The notes under the pieces are model-generated. The model was not told the DNA's origin and searched no databases. It worked only from the letters and a program-made list of their open reading frames with translations. A DNA stretch of 11,855 nt from an uncultured Clostridia bacterium (GTDB taxonomy: Bacteria > Bacillota > Clostridia > Oscillospirales > Acutalibacteraceae), in the NCBI GenBank assembly GCA_937877675.1, contig CALEIS010000147.1, forward strand, positions 1-11,855, in the 5' to 3' direction. Of this stretch, positions 1-7,186 are shown piece after piece (position 1 is the first letter of the stretch; every line of letters starts with the position of its first letter). Both the position numbers and the translations under genes were made by a program.

Positions 1-49
1 ATAGATAATTGCCTTAAACGACAGAACTCGGCTTACAGATTTACTCATT
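1..49 (+). ncRNA. rnpB: RNase P RNA (rnpB), 3' end only
   Basis: The first ~48 bases look like the 3' tail of bacterial RNase P RNA. The stretch GACAGAACTCGGCTTACAG (20-38) corresponds to the highly conserved 3' segment known from E. coli as ACGACAGAACCCGGCTTAT, and the preceding ATAGATAATTGCC (1-13) matches the variable part just before it (TAGATGAATGACTG in E. coli). No reading frame here fits: all three forward frames are short or read through the terminator. The RNA is the catalytic subunit that matures tRNA 5' ends. The 5' part lies outside the window, and the exact 3' end (about 45-50) is inferred from its position just ahead of a terminator. Confidence 0.85.
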
Positions 50-56
50 TTTATAT

Positions 57-90
57 AACAGGGTACAATAAAGTGCCCTGTTTTATTTTT
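57..90 (+). terminator. Intrinsic terminator of rnpB
   Basis: A 10-bp stem, AACAGGGTAC (57-66) with GTGCCCTGTT (73-82) containing one T-G wobble, closes on the loop AATAAA. It runs into a T-rich tract broken by one A (81-91). It lies directly after the RNase P RNA tail and before the next gene. Confidence 0.85.
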
Positions 91-137
91 TAACATATAT
101 AAAATAAGAACAGTATAATGTATTGAGGTGATTTTTT

Positions 138-482
138 ATGATTGATGCATTTGTATGGTCCATATTTTTGGCACTAATACTTTTAGGTACTGTTGCAATT
201 TGCTATATAATTATGTTAAAATTATTGTTACCTAATTGTAATGAAGATTATTATGTGTTGCTACCGTGTAACTTCAATACAACTAATATTCGTAAAAAAG
301 CATATGGTTTGCGTATAAAGCTAAATTTGTTGGGTGAAGAAACACATGGTAAAATACTTATAATTGATGATGGATTGAGTATTGATGAAAAAGATTCACT
401 AATGGAAATTTGCACGGATTACAATGGGATATATTATGTTGAAAAAGATAAGATGAAAGGATTCTTTGATGGAAGAATTTGA
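138..482 (+). CDS. Hypothetical membrane-anchored protein upstream of recD2
   Basis: This is a 114-residue protein of no family I recognise. The ATG at 138 has GAGGTG at 125-130, a normal distance, so the start is well supported. Residues ~5-30 (FVWSIFLALILLGTVAICYIIML) form one hydrophobic membrane helix. The rest (~31-114) is soluble and mixed alpha/beta in character, with hydrophobic strands such as KILIIDD at ~71-77 and acidic stretches. Orientation is not clear from the sequence, but there is no cleavable-signal pattern. The 3' end overlaps the likely recD2 start by 14 bases, so the two are probably translationally coupled and co-transcribed. That link suggests co-expression but does not establish a shared function. 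I saw no convincing separate promoter; a TATAAT at 114-119 lies too close to the ribosome binding site. Confidence 0.8.
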   Translation: MIDAFVWSIFLALILLGTVAICYIIMLKLLLPNCNEDYYVLLPCNFNTTNIRKKAYGLRIKLNLLGEETHGKILIIDDGLSIDEKDSLMEICTDYNGIYYVEKDKMKGFFDGRI

Positions 483-2670
483 AACAAAATTCAAGTTGAA
501 AGGCACAGTAACAGATATTACATATCGTAATGACACAAACGGATATACAGTTTTTATCGTTGATACAGGTGAAGAAGAAATCACCGCTGTTGGTACTGTT
601 GCGGACATAAATATTGGTGACAGAGTTGAACTTGTGGGTGACTATGTTTACCATTCTGTTTACGGAAGACAGTTTAAAACTGAATTCTGTACTGCACTTA
701 TGCCTGAAACCGTGGAAGACCTTTATCATTATCTTGCCAGTGGAGTAATTAAAGGTATTCGAGAATCAACAGCATTAAAAATAATAGATAGATTTGGTGA
801 AAAAAGTTTTGATATTCTTGAAAATGAGCCTGAAAGACTCGCTGAAATAAAGGGTATTTCCCTTGAAAAAGCAAGGAAAATTGGCAGGGAATATAAACAT
901 CAATGCTCAACAAGAGCCTTGATTATGAGTCTTTCAAAATATGGCCTTAATACGAGTGAGTGTCTTTCTGCTTTTGATAAATTAGGCAATAGTGCTGTTG
1001 AGATTATTGAACAGAATCCATATATTCTTTGTGAAGGTGAGTCGAAGATTTCCTTTGAACGAGCCGAACAAATTGCTGAAATGTTACCACAAAAACCGGA
1101 TTCAAGACACAGAATTGAAGCTGGTGTGCTATATGTCATAAGACATAATTATAATAATGGACACACCTGCCTTCCACTTGAAAAAATATATACACCATCA
1201 TCTGATTTGTTAAGTGAAGGAAGAGAATCCATCGAAATAGCCGTGGATAATCTTATACAACAAAGACGTGTAGTGGTTGAAAAAATTGGAAATAAGGATT
1301 TTATCTTCTTACCAGAAGCATATAATGCGGAAAAAAATATTGCGAGAAGATTAAGTGTTTTACTTAAATACCCTCCTGAAAATCCCATTGATGTTGTATC
1401 TCATCTAGATAAAATCGAAAAAAGGTGTAATATTCAATATGCAGAATTACAGAAACAAGCAATAATTACTGCTGTTAATAAGGGTGTATTGATACTTACA
1501 GGTGGACCTGGTACAGGTAAAACAACTACACTCAATGGTATTATCAATATGTTTGAGAAAGATTTTCTCAAAATAGCTCTTTGTGCACCTACTGGTCGTG
1601 CTGCACAGAGAATGACAGAAGCAACGGGAAGAAACGCTACCACAATACATAGGTTGCTTGAAGTTGAATGGGGAGAAAATCATAAACCCGAATTCAGACG
1701 CAATCTTCGTAATCCCCTTGATTATCAGGCTATCATTGTTGATGAAATGTCCATGGTTGATATCTTCCTTTTCTCAAGCCTTTTAGATGCTTTACCATTC
1801 GGATGCAGACTTATTATGGTAGGTGATAGTGACCAGTTACCATCAGTAAGCCCTGGTAATGTTTTAAAGGATTTAATTGATAGTGGACTTTTGCCAGTTG
1901 TACAATTAAAGGAAATTTTTCGTCAATCATTACAGAGCAATATTGTCCGTAATGCTCATGCTATTGTAAATGGTGAGCATGTTGAGACAGATTATAAAGA
2001 AGGGGATTTTTACCTTTTACAACGTGGTTTTCCCCTTGATGCAGTAAGAACAATAAAAGATTTGTGCATAAAGAGATTGCCAGATGCTTATGGTCTTGAC
2101 CCTACTACACAAATTCAAGTGCTCTGTCCATCAAAAAAAGGTGAAACTGGCACATTTAATTTAAATCAAATATTACAAGAATGTATAAATCCACCTTCTG
2201 AGGATAAGCGTGAGCATAATACGGGTTACCGTGTTTTTCGTGAAGGTGATAAGGTTATGCAGACCAAGAATAATTACAATATTCATTGGGAGTCCGACAA
2301 CGAGGAGGGTGACGGCATATTCAATGGTGATATAGGCTTTATAGAAACCATTGATATGCGACACGATGCAATAGTCATTGACTTTGCAGGTAAAAGAGCA
2401 ACATACTCTAAAGACCAATTACATGAAATTGAACTTGCATATGCTGTTACTGTACACAAAAGTCAGGGTAGTGAGTTTGATGCGGTTATTATGCCTGTAA
2501 TTTCAGTTAATAGCAGACTTTGTTATAGAAATCTTCTATATACTGCGGTAACAAGAGCCAAAAAGTTGCTTATTCTTGTGGGTACAACGGGATGTCTTAA
2601 CAGTATGATTGAAAATAACAAAACACAGTTGAGATATTCTTCATTAAAACATTTTATGCTTGACAATTGA
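469..2670 (+). CDS. recD2: RecD2-type SF1B ATP-dependent DNA helicase
   Basis: This is a 733-residue RecD-like helicase of the RecD2/YrrC group, which unwinds DNA 5' to 3' without RecBC and acts in repair and replication-fork maintenance. An N-terminal OB-like region (~5-75) is followed by helix-hairpin-helix segments (~85-145) typical of RecD2 rather than E. coli RecD. Helicase motifs are intact: Walker A GGPGTGKTTT (345-354, Lys351), motif II DEMSMVD (425-431), motif III GDSDQLPSV (452-460), the VHKSQGSEFD motif (662-671) and motif VI with TAVTRAK (~692-698). Length is close to the 715 residues of D. radiodurans RecD2. The frame also opens with TTG at 466, but ATG 469 lies 8 bases after AAAGG (456-460) and is preferred. 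It overlaps the preceding gene by 14 bases. No truncation is seen. Confidence 0.96.
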   Translation: MEEFETKFKLKGTVTDITYRNDTNGYTVFIVDTGEEEITAVGTVADINIGDRVELVGDYVYHSVYGRQFKTEFCTALMPETVEDLYHYLASGVIKGIRESTALKIIDRFGEKSFDILENEPERLAEIKGISLEKARKIGREYKHQCSTRALIMSLSKYGLNTSECLSAFDKLGNSAVEIIEQNPYILCEGESKISFERAEQIAEMLPQKPDSRHRIEAGVLYVIRHNYNNGHTCLPLEKIYTPSSDLLSEGRESIEIAVDNLIQQRRVVVEKIGNKDFIFLPEAYNAEKNIARRLSVLLKYPPENPIDVVSHLDKIEKRCNIQYAELQKQAIITAVNKGVLILTGGPGTGKTTTLNGIINMFEKDFLKIALCAPTGRAAQRMTEATGRNATTIHRLLEVEWGENHKPEFRRNLRNPLDYQAIIVDEMSMVDIFLFSSLLDALPFGCRLIMVGDSDQLPSVSPGNVLKDLIDSGLLPVVQLKEIFRQSLQSNIVRNAHAIVNGEHVETDYKEGDFYLLQRGFPLDAVRTIKDLCIKRLPDAYGLDPTTQIQVLCPSKKGETGTFNLNQILQECINPPSEDKREHNTGYRVFREGDKVMQTKNNYNIHWESDNEEGDGIFNGDIGFIETIDMRHDAIVIDFAGKRATYSKDQLHEIELAYAVTVHKSQGSEFDAVIMPVISVNSRLCYRNLLYTAVTRAKKLLILVGTTGCLNSMIENNKTQLRYSSLKHFMLDN

Positions 2671-2687
2671 CTTTGTGGGAGTATAAT
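2660..2687 (+). promoter_or_regulatory. Sigma-A promoter for the thiT riboswitch transcript
   Basis: A perfect TTGACA (2660-2665) and a perfect TATAAT (2682-2687) are separated by 16 bases. The -35 box lies inside the last codons of recD2, so thiT has its own promoter. The predicted start near 2694 leaves just enough leader for the whole TPP aptamer. Confidence 0.85.
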
Positions 2688-2696
2688 GTAATTAGC

Positions 2697-2798
2697 CAAG
2701 TAAATAGTATGGGTGCTGACGGTAAGTCGGCTGAGATTGAGGTTATTCCACTTCTGACCATTGAACCTGATACGGATAATGCCGGCGTAGGAAAGTTT
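2697..2798 (+). promoter_or_regulatory. TPP riboswitch (THI element)
   Basis: The leader carries the thiamine pyrophosphate aptamer signatures in order. GGGTGC (2711-2716) comes first, then a P3 hairpin GCTGAC/GTCGGC (2715-2731). The universal GGCTGAGA (2729-2736) follows, then an extra P3a-like arm (about 2740-2755), and then GAACCTGAT with GGATAATGCC and GGCGTAGGAAAG (2763-2795). It is followed at once by a terminator and by a thiamine-transporter gene, so it should switch transcription off when TPP is abundant. Outer boundaries are approximate because the P1 pairing is not obvious by eye. Confidence 0.95.
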
Positions 2799-2800
2799 TC

Positions 2801-2837
2801 ATTCAGCCTTGCGGTATTCCTTGGCTGAATTTTTTTA
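2801..2837 (+). terminator. Riboswitch-controlled intrinsic terminator
   Basis: ATTCAGCC (2801-2808) pairs perfectly with GGCTGAAT (2823-2830) and runs into seven T residues (2830-2836). It lies between the aptamer and the thiT ribosome binding site, the usual place for an expression platform acting by premature termination. Confidence 0.9.
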
Positions 2838-2854
2838 TTTGGAGGTAAAAGAGA

Positions 2855-3511
2855 ATGAAAAAGAAAAATCTATATTGGCTTGTTGAAAGTGCAGTAATGA
2901 TTGCCCTTGCAGCGGTTTTAGAACTTGTTGCAAAAATGATTATCCCTGAAATGCCTTTTGGGGGACAAATTACTATTGTGAGTATGCTCCCAGTGGTGCT
3001 TGTAGGCTGGAAGTATGGTTTGGGTAAAGGGTTAGTTACTGGTGTTGTTTACTCTTTAGTGCAAATGGCACTTGGGGTAAAAACCATAAGTGCCCTTATT
3101 ATGCCTGCTTCAGAAGAATATCTTGGTGACATAGGCAAAGTTGTTCTTATGTTTGTGCTTGATTATCTTGTGGCATATTCTGTTCTTGGGTTGGGTGCTA
3201 TTTTCAAAAAGAAGATTAAAAATGACAGTGTTTCACTTTCACTTGGTGCATTTACTACATTATCATTAAGATACTTATCACACATTCTTTCAGGCTACAT
3301 TCTTTACGGTGCTTGGGCAGAATGGTTCTTCACACAGGAAGGCTTTTACTCATGGGGTAGTACAATAATGAATACATTTAGTGGTAATGCACTTTCACTT
3401 GTGTATTCAATTATTTACAATGGTTTCTATATGATTCCTGAAATAGTAATTACTACAATAGTGGCTGTTATCATTGGAAAAATTCCACAGATTACAAAAA
3501 CAAGAACATAA
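2855..3511 (+). CDS. thiT: ThiT-family thiamine ECF transporter S-component
   Basis: This 218-residue integral membrane protein is of the ThiT/YuaJ family. Such proteins bind thiamine outside the membrane and import it together with the shared energy-coupling module EcfA-EcfA'-EcfT, which is not encoded here. About six hydrophobic helices can be drawn, starting with WLVESAVMIALAAVLELVAKMI (~8-29). The family-like stretch SMLPVVLVGWKYGLGKGLVTG (~43-63) and the SGYILYGAWAEWF region (~146-158) match the ThiT core, where aromatic residues line the thiamine pocket. The ATG follows GGAGG (2841-2845) by 9 bases. The TPP riboswitch directly upstream independently supports the substrate. It is slightly longer than the ~190-200 residues usual for the family. 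It is monocistronic, ending at a strong terminator. Confidence 0.95.
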   Translation: MKKKNLYWLVESAVMIALAAVLELVAKMIIPEMPFGGQITIVSMLPVVLVGWKYGLGKGLVTGVVYSLVQMALGVKTISALIMPASEEYLGDIGKVVLMFVLDYLVAYSVLGLGAIFKKKIKNDSVSLSLGAFTTLSLRYLSHILSGYILYGAWAEWFFTQEGFYSWGSTIMNTFSGNALSLVYSIIYNGFYMIPEIVITTIVAVIIGKIPQITKTRT

Positions 3512-3517
3512 AAATCA

Positions 3518-3552
3518 AAACTCCCTAAGCTATTGCTTGGGGAGTTTATTTT
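3518..3552. terminator. Bidirectional terminator between thiT and comM
   Basis: A 13-bp stem, AAACTCCCTAAGC (3518-3530) with GCTTGGGGAGTTT (3535-3547) containing one T-G wobble, closes on TATT. A T-rich tract follows on the plus strand and another (GATTTTTATG) on the minus strand. It therefore fits both convergent genes. Confidence 0.92.
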
Positions 3553-3554
3553 TA

Positions 3555-5078
3555 TTATTCAAAATCTCTGTCAAAACTTCTGTACTGAATTGCTTCTGTG
3601 ATATGATGCGTTTCAATTATTTCTGAATTCTCAAGGTCGGCAATAGTCCTTGCTATTCTCAAAACTTTATCATAAGCACGAGCAGAAAGTGAAAGTCTTT
3701 CAAATGCTGTTTTCAAAATCATTAAAGCGCTTTCAGTCATTCTGCAGTATTTTCTTGTACTTGCTGCATCCATCTTTGCATTACAAGTTATTGATGTGCC
3801 TTCAAATCGTTTGTGTTGAATTGTTCTGGCAGCTTCAACTCGTTTTTTGATTTCAGCAGAAGATTCAGCTTTGTTTTCACCTGAAAGATTTTCAAAATCA
3901 ACAGGTGGAACATTTATGTGTATGTCAAGTCTGTCGATAAGTGGACCACTCACTCTGTTTAAATAACGTTGTGCAACACCATTTGAACAAGTACAAGGTC
4001 TGGTAGGATGACCATGATATCCACATGGGCAGGGATTCATAGCACAAATCATCATAACTGAGCAAGGGTATTGGAATTTTGCCATAGCACGTGAAATGCT
4101 GATTACACCATCTTCAATAGGTTGACGTAATACTTCAAGCGTATTTCTTGTGAATTCAGGTAATTCGTCAAGGAACAATACACCATTGTGAGCTAACGAT
4201 ACTTCGCCAGGACGAGGTATAGCACCGCCACCTGAAAGACCTGCAGGGGAAACTGTGTGGTGAGGTGAACGGAATGGTCTTGAACGAATCAGTGAAATTC
4301 CACTCGGCAAAGCACCTGCAATTGAATAGATGTTTGTAGTTTCGATTGACTCCTCAAAGGTCATATCAGGGAGAATTGATGGCATTCTCTTTGCCAACAT
4401 ACTTTTACCTGAACCGGGTGGTCCTATCATTAAAACATTATGTCCACCAGCTGCAGCGATTTCCAAAGCTCTTTTGACTTCTTCCTGACCTCTTACGTCG
4501 GCAAAATCAGGAATGTTGATTGGATTGTAATATTCAGTATAGCTTTCACTTGTAACAGGTGAAAGAGATTCTATCCCAGTCAGGTGTTTTAATAACTGGA
4601 ATACATTTTTTACTGGATACACATCAATTCCTTTAACAACAGCACCTTCGTTAATATTTTCAGCAGGAATAAAGATTTGCTTAATGCCATTTTTCTTTGC
4701 ACAAAGCACCATAGGAAGCACACCATTTACCTTTCGGAGTTCACCATCAAGGGAAAGCTCACCAATAAAGGCCATCTCATCAGTAACTCCTTTTAATTGC
4801 TCGTTTGCAGAAAGCAAGGCTATGAGAATTGGTAGGTCGTACAATGGACCTTCTTTCTTAATATCAGCAGGAGCAAGATTAACGGTTATTCTGCTTACGG
4901 GATACTGTAAATTAGTATTCTTAATTGCAGCACGAACTCTTTCACGACTTTCTGAAACAGCAGTGTCAGGTAAACCAACTATGTCAAAGCGAGGCAGTCC
5001 ACCAGAAATATCTGCTTCAACAATTACCTTATATGCTTCCATTCCAAAAAGTCCAAGACTTGTTATTCTTGAAAACAA
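3555..5078 (-). CDS. comM: YifB/ComM-family Mg-chelatase-like AAA+ ATPase
   Basis: This is a 507-residue protein of the YifB/ComM family. The Vibrio cholerae member is a hexameric helicase that drives branch migration during natural transformation; the role in Clostridia is inferred. The N-terminal domain has the family pattern LFGMEAYKVIVEADISGGLPRFDIVGLPD. The AAA+ core has Walker A GPPGSGKS (219-226) and Walker B FLDELPEF (302-309). A Cys/His-rich loop, CAMNPCPCGYHGHPTRPCTC (345-364), is characteristic of the family. In-frame ATG (5084) and TTG (5093) codons lie further upstream. I prefer TTG 5078 because it gives the family-typical MFSRI start and lies 8 bases from GGAAG (5087-5091), whereas ATG 5084 leaves only 2 bases. 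It is convergent with thiT and has its own promoter. Confidence 0.95.
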   Translation of the reverse strand: MFSRITSLGLFGMEAYKVIVEADISGGLPRFDIVGLPDTAVSESRERVRAAIKNTNLQYPVSRITVNLAPADIKKEGPLYDLPILIALLSANEQLKGVTDEMAFIGELSLDGELRKVNGVLPMVLCAKKNGIKQIFIPAENINEGAVVKGIDVYPVKNVFQLLKHLTGIESLSPVTSESYTEYYNPINIPDFADVRGQEEVKRALEIAAAGGHNVLMIGPPGSGKSMLAKRMPSILPDMTFEESIETTNIYSIAGALPSGISLIRSRPFRSPHHTVSPAGLSGGGAIPRPGEVSLAHNGVLFLDELPEFTRNTLEVLRQPIEDGVISISRAMAKFQYPCSVMMICAMNPCPCGYHGHPTRPCTCSNGVAQRYLNRVSGPLIDRLDIHINVPPVDFENLSGENKAESSAEIKKRVEAARTIQHKRFEGTSITCNAKMDAASTRKYCRMTESALMILKTAFERLSLSARAYDKVLRIARTIADLENSEIIETHHITEAIQYRSFDRDFE

Positions 5079-5107
5079 TGTCATCACTTCCAAAATTTAC
5101 TGTAATA

Positions 5108-5137
5108 ATTATACAATATATAACATAATCTTTTCAA
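5108..5137 (-). promoter_or_regulatory. Probable sigma-A promoter for comM
   Basis: Read on the minus strand, TTGAAA (5137-5132) and TATAAT (5113-5108) are 18 bases apart and lie about 30 bases upstream of the preferred comM start. Confidence 0.65.
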
Positions 5138-5155
5138 TATAAAATTAAATATATG

Positions 5156-5189
5156 TTTACTTTTTGTCTAAAATAGAGTAAAATATAAT
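5156..5189 (+). promoter_or_regulatory. Probable sigma-A promoter for the phosphohexomutase operon
   Basis: TTTACT (5156-5161) and TAAAAT (5179-5184) are 17 bases apart. A perfect TATAAT (5184-5189) overlaps the latter and could serve as an alternative -10 box. The pair lies about 25 bases ahead of the gene start and faces away from comM. Confidence 0.55.
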
Positions 5190-5214
5190 CTAGCATTTTT
5201 TGGAGGTCTAATGT

Positions 5215-6936
5215 ATGAATGATATTAACAGACTTTATGATATATGGCTCGATTCAGCAACAGCAGACGCAGATTTGATTCCTGAACTTGAAAGTATAAA
5301 AGGCGACCATGAAGCAATTCTTGACCGTTTCTATAAAAATCTTGAATTTGGTACTGCAGGACTTCGTGGAGTTATAGGCGCAGGTACAAATAGAATGAAT
5401 GTATATACTGTTAATCAGGCAACTCAAGGGTTGGCAGATTATCTCAATGAGAGTTTTGAAGAACCATCAGTTGCAATTGCTTATGACTCAAGAATAAAGT
5501 CAAAAGAATTTGCAGAAAGTGCAGCAGGTGTTCTTGCTGCAAATGGTGTCAAAGTTTATATTTATCCTGAACTTGTACCAACACCAATGCTTTCATTTGC
5601 TGTTAGAAGACTTGGTTGCTCTTCTGGTATCATTATTACTGCGAGTCATAATCCATCAAAATATAATGGATTCAAGTGCTATGACCCTAATGGTTATCAG
5701 ATGACTGATGAAGCAGCTGCAAGAACATACGAATATATCCAAAAGACAGATATGTTTACTGGTGTTAAAACAATGAGTTTTGATGATGCACTTGCAGAAG
5801 ATATGGTTGATTTTGTTGAAGAGTGGCTTTATGACGAATTCTATGAAAAGGTTCTTTCTGCTCTTGTTAATAAGGATAAAATCAAAAAAGCAAACCTTAA
5901 ACTTATTTACACTCCACTTAATGGTGCAGGTAATAAACCAGTACGTAAAGTCCTTAAAATGGCAGGTGTAAAGGATGTAACAGTTGTTAAAGAGCAGGAA
6001 AAACCAAATGGTAATTTCCCAACTTGTCCTTATCCAAATCCTGAAATTCGTCAGGCTTTTGAATGTGCTATTGAAACCGCAAAGGGAACAGATGCTGATT
6101 TGCTTCTTGCAACAGACCCTGACTGTGACCGTGTAGGTATTGCAGTTAAAGATGGTGAAGATTATGTTCTTATGACAGGTAACGAAGTTGGTGCAATGCT
6201 TTGCGAGTATCTTCTTTCTACCCTTAAAGAGCAAGGCAAGTTACCTGAAAACCCAGTTGTTGTAAAATCTATAGTTACAACACCACTTATAGAAACAATA
6301 TGTGCTTCTTATGGCGCAGAAGTTGCTGATTTGCTTACTGGTTTCAAATATATTGGTGAACTTATTACAAAACTTGAAAAAGATGGTAAAGAAGATAATT
6401 TCGTTGTAGGTATGGAAGAATCTTATGGCTATCTTCGTGGCACACATGCAAGGGATAAGGATGCCGTTGTAGCATCTCTTATGATTGCTGAAATGGCAGC
6501 AGTTTATAAACTTAAAGGATTATCACTTAAAGAGTTTATGGACAGCATATATGAAAAATATGGAATGTATCTTAACAATGTTCTTAACTTTGCCTTTGAG
6601 GGTGCAAGTGGAATGCAGAAGATGGCGGATATTATGAATTCACTTCGTGAGAATTCACCTGAATCGTTTGCAAATAAAAAAGTTGTGAGAGTTGCTGATT
6701 ATAAGACAAGCAAAATAACTGATGTTGTAACAGGTGAGGAGAGTATTATCAATCTTCCAAAGTCAAATGTCCTTTCTTTTTCACTTGAAGATAACAGTAA
6801 GGTTATTGTTCGTCCATCAGGTACTGAACCAAAGATTAAGGTTTATATTACTGCTTGTGGAAATACAAGAAAAGAATCAGAAGAAAAAACAGAACTTATT
6901 TCTGCAGATGCAACAAAAATTTTAGGAGTAGAATAA
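5215..6936 (+). CDS. pgcA: Alpha-phosphohexomutase (phosphoglucomutase / phosphomannomutase)
   Basis: This 573-residue cytoplasmic enzyme interconverts hexose-1- and hexose-6-phosphates through a phosphoserine. The substrate is most likely glucose, linking glycolysis to UDP-glucose and cell-envelope sugars. All four active-site blocks are intact: the phosphoserine loop TASHNPSKYNG (142-152, Ser144), the Mg-binding loop DPDCDRVG (301-308), the sugar-specificity loop GMEESYG (399-405) and the phosphate-binding loop RPSGTEPKIKVYI (533-545). Length and the N-terminal FGTAGLRGVIG motif fit B. subtilis PgcA (about 565 residues) better than the ~450-residue GlmM class. The ATG follows GGAGG (5202-5206) by 8 bases. 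The stop codon overlaps the start of a small downstream gene (TAATG), implying coupled translation. Glucose versus mannose preference cannot be decided from sequence alone. Confidence 0.95.
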   Translation: MNDINRLYDIWLDSATADADLIPELESIKGDHEAILDRFYKNLEFGTAGLRGVIGAGTNRMNVYTVNQATQGLADYLNESFEEPSVAIAYDSRIKSKEFAESAAGVLAANGVKVYIYPELVPTPMLSFAVRRLGCSSGIIITASHNPSKYNGFKCYDPNGYQMTDEAAARTYEYIQKTDMFTGVKTMSFDDALAEDMVDFVEEWLYDEFYEKVLSALVNKDKIKKANLKLIYTPLNGAGNKPVRKVLKMAGVKDVTVVKEQEKPNGNFPTCPYPNPEIRQAFECAIETAKGTDADLLLATDPDCDRVGIAVKDGEDYVLMTGNEVGAMLCEYLLSTLKEQGKLPENPVVVKSIVTTPLIETICASYGAEVADLLTGFKYIGELITKLEKDGKEDNFVVGMEESYGYLRGTHARDKDAVVASLMIAEMAAVYKLKGLSLKEFMDSIYEKYGMYLNNVLNFAFEGASGMQKMADIMNSLRENSPESFANKKVVRVADYKTSKITDVVTGEESIINLPKSNVLSFSLEDNSKVIVRPSGTEPKIKVYITACGNTRKESEEKTELISADATKILGVE

Positions 6937-7034
6937 TGAATAGAAATACTTTTGTTAAGGTTACTGCAATTGTTCTTGCAGTTATAATAGCGTTAAGTTC
7001 AGCATCAGTTTTGCTTAATGTATTGTTTTTCTAA
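6936..7034 (+). CDS. Small 32-residue membrane peptide coupled to the phosphohexomutase gene
   Basis: This is a short but well-supported reading frame, MNRNTFVKVTAI followed by a hydrophobic run to VLLNVLFF. It has AGGAG (6924-6928) 7 bases before its ATG, and that ATG shares one base with the upstream stop codon. A terminator begins eight bases after its stop. The product has a basic N-terminus (Arg3, Lys8) and a single ~24-residue hydrophobic helix, the form of a small inner-membrane protein with its N-terminus inside. The general shape recalls the ~31-residue Prli42/DUF4044 peptides of Firmicutes, but I cannot assign it to that family. The frame is below the length cut-off of most gene callers. 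Confidence 0.7.
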   Translation: MNRNTFVKVTAIVLAVIIALSSASVLLNVLFF

Positions 7035-7042
7035 TATTTTTT

Positions 7043-7070
7043 AAGCCACAGATTATCTGTGGCTTTTTTA
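7043..7070 (+). terminator. Intrinsic terminator after the phosphohexomutase operon
   Basis: AAGCCACAG (7043-7051) pairs perfectly with CTGTGGCTT (7057-7065) around the loop ATTAT. A T-run at 7064-7069 follows. Confidence 0.93.
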
Positions 7071-7106
7071 TTGTGCCAATTTGTGTATTTTACACATAAT
7101 TTTCTG

Positions 7107-7134
7107 TTGACTTTTAGTTTTTTTGTGATATAAT
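7107..7134 (+). promoter_or_regulatory. Strong sigma-A promoter (extended -10) for the sigma-factor gene
   Basis: TTGACT (7107-7112) and TATAAT (7129-7134) are 16 bases apart, and TGA directly ahead of TATAAT makes an extended -10 element. It lies between the preceding terminator and the sigma-factor gene. Confidence 0.85.
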
Positions 7135-7186
7135 TAAGTAAGCAATTTGGAATTGATGTACTATTAGACTTTTTTGAGGTGATTTG

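Noticed and set aside
1..93. Open forward frame from position 1 to 93
   Set aside because: It would read through a strong terminator stem and T-run, and the DNA matches the conserved RNase P RNA 3' end instead.
114..119. TATAAT as -10 box for the first gene
   Set aside because: Transcription would start at or in the ribosome binding site (125-130), and there is no acceptable -35 box. It is probably chance in AT-rich DNA.
4684..5142. 152-codon open frame on the plus strand opposite comM
   Set aside because: It lies antisense to a gene with clear family motifs, has no ribosome binding site, and its translation has no domain character. It is a shadow of comM.
5656..6234. 192-codon open frame on the minus strand within the phosphohexomutase gene
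   Set aside because: Its translation is a Phe/Cys/Ile-rich string typical of antisense reading of an AT-rich gene. The sense gene is certain and no expression signals face this way.
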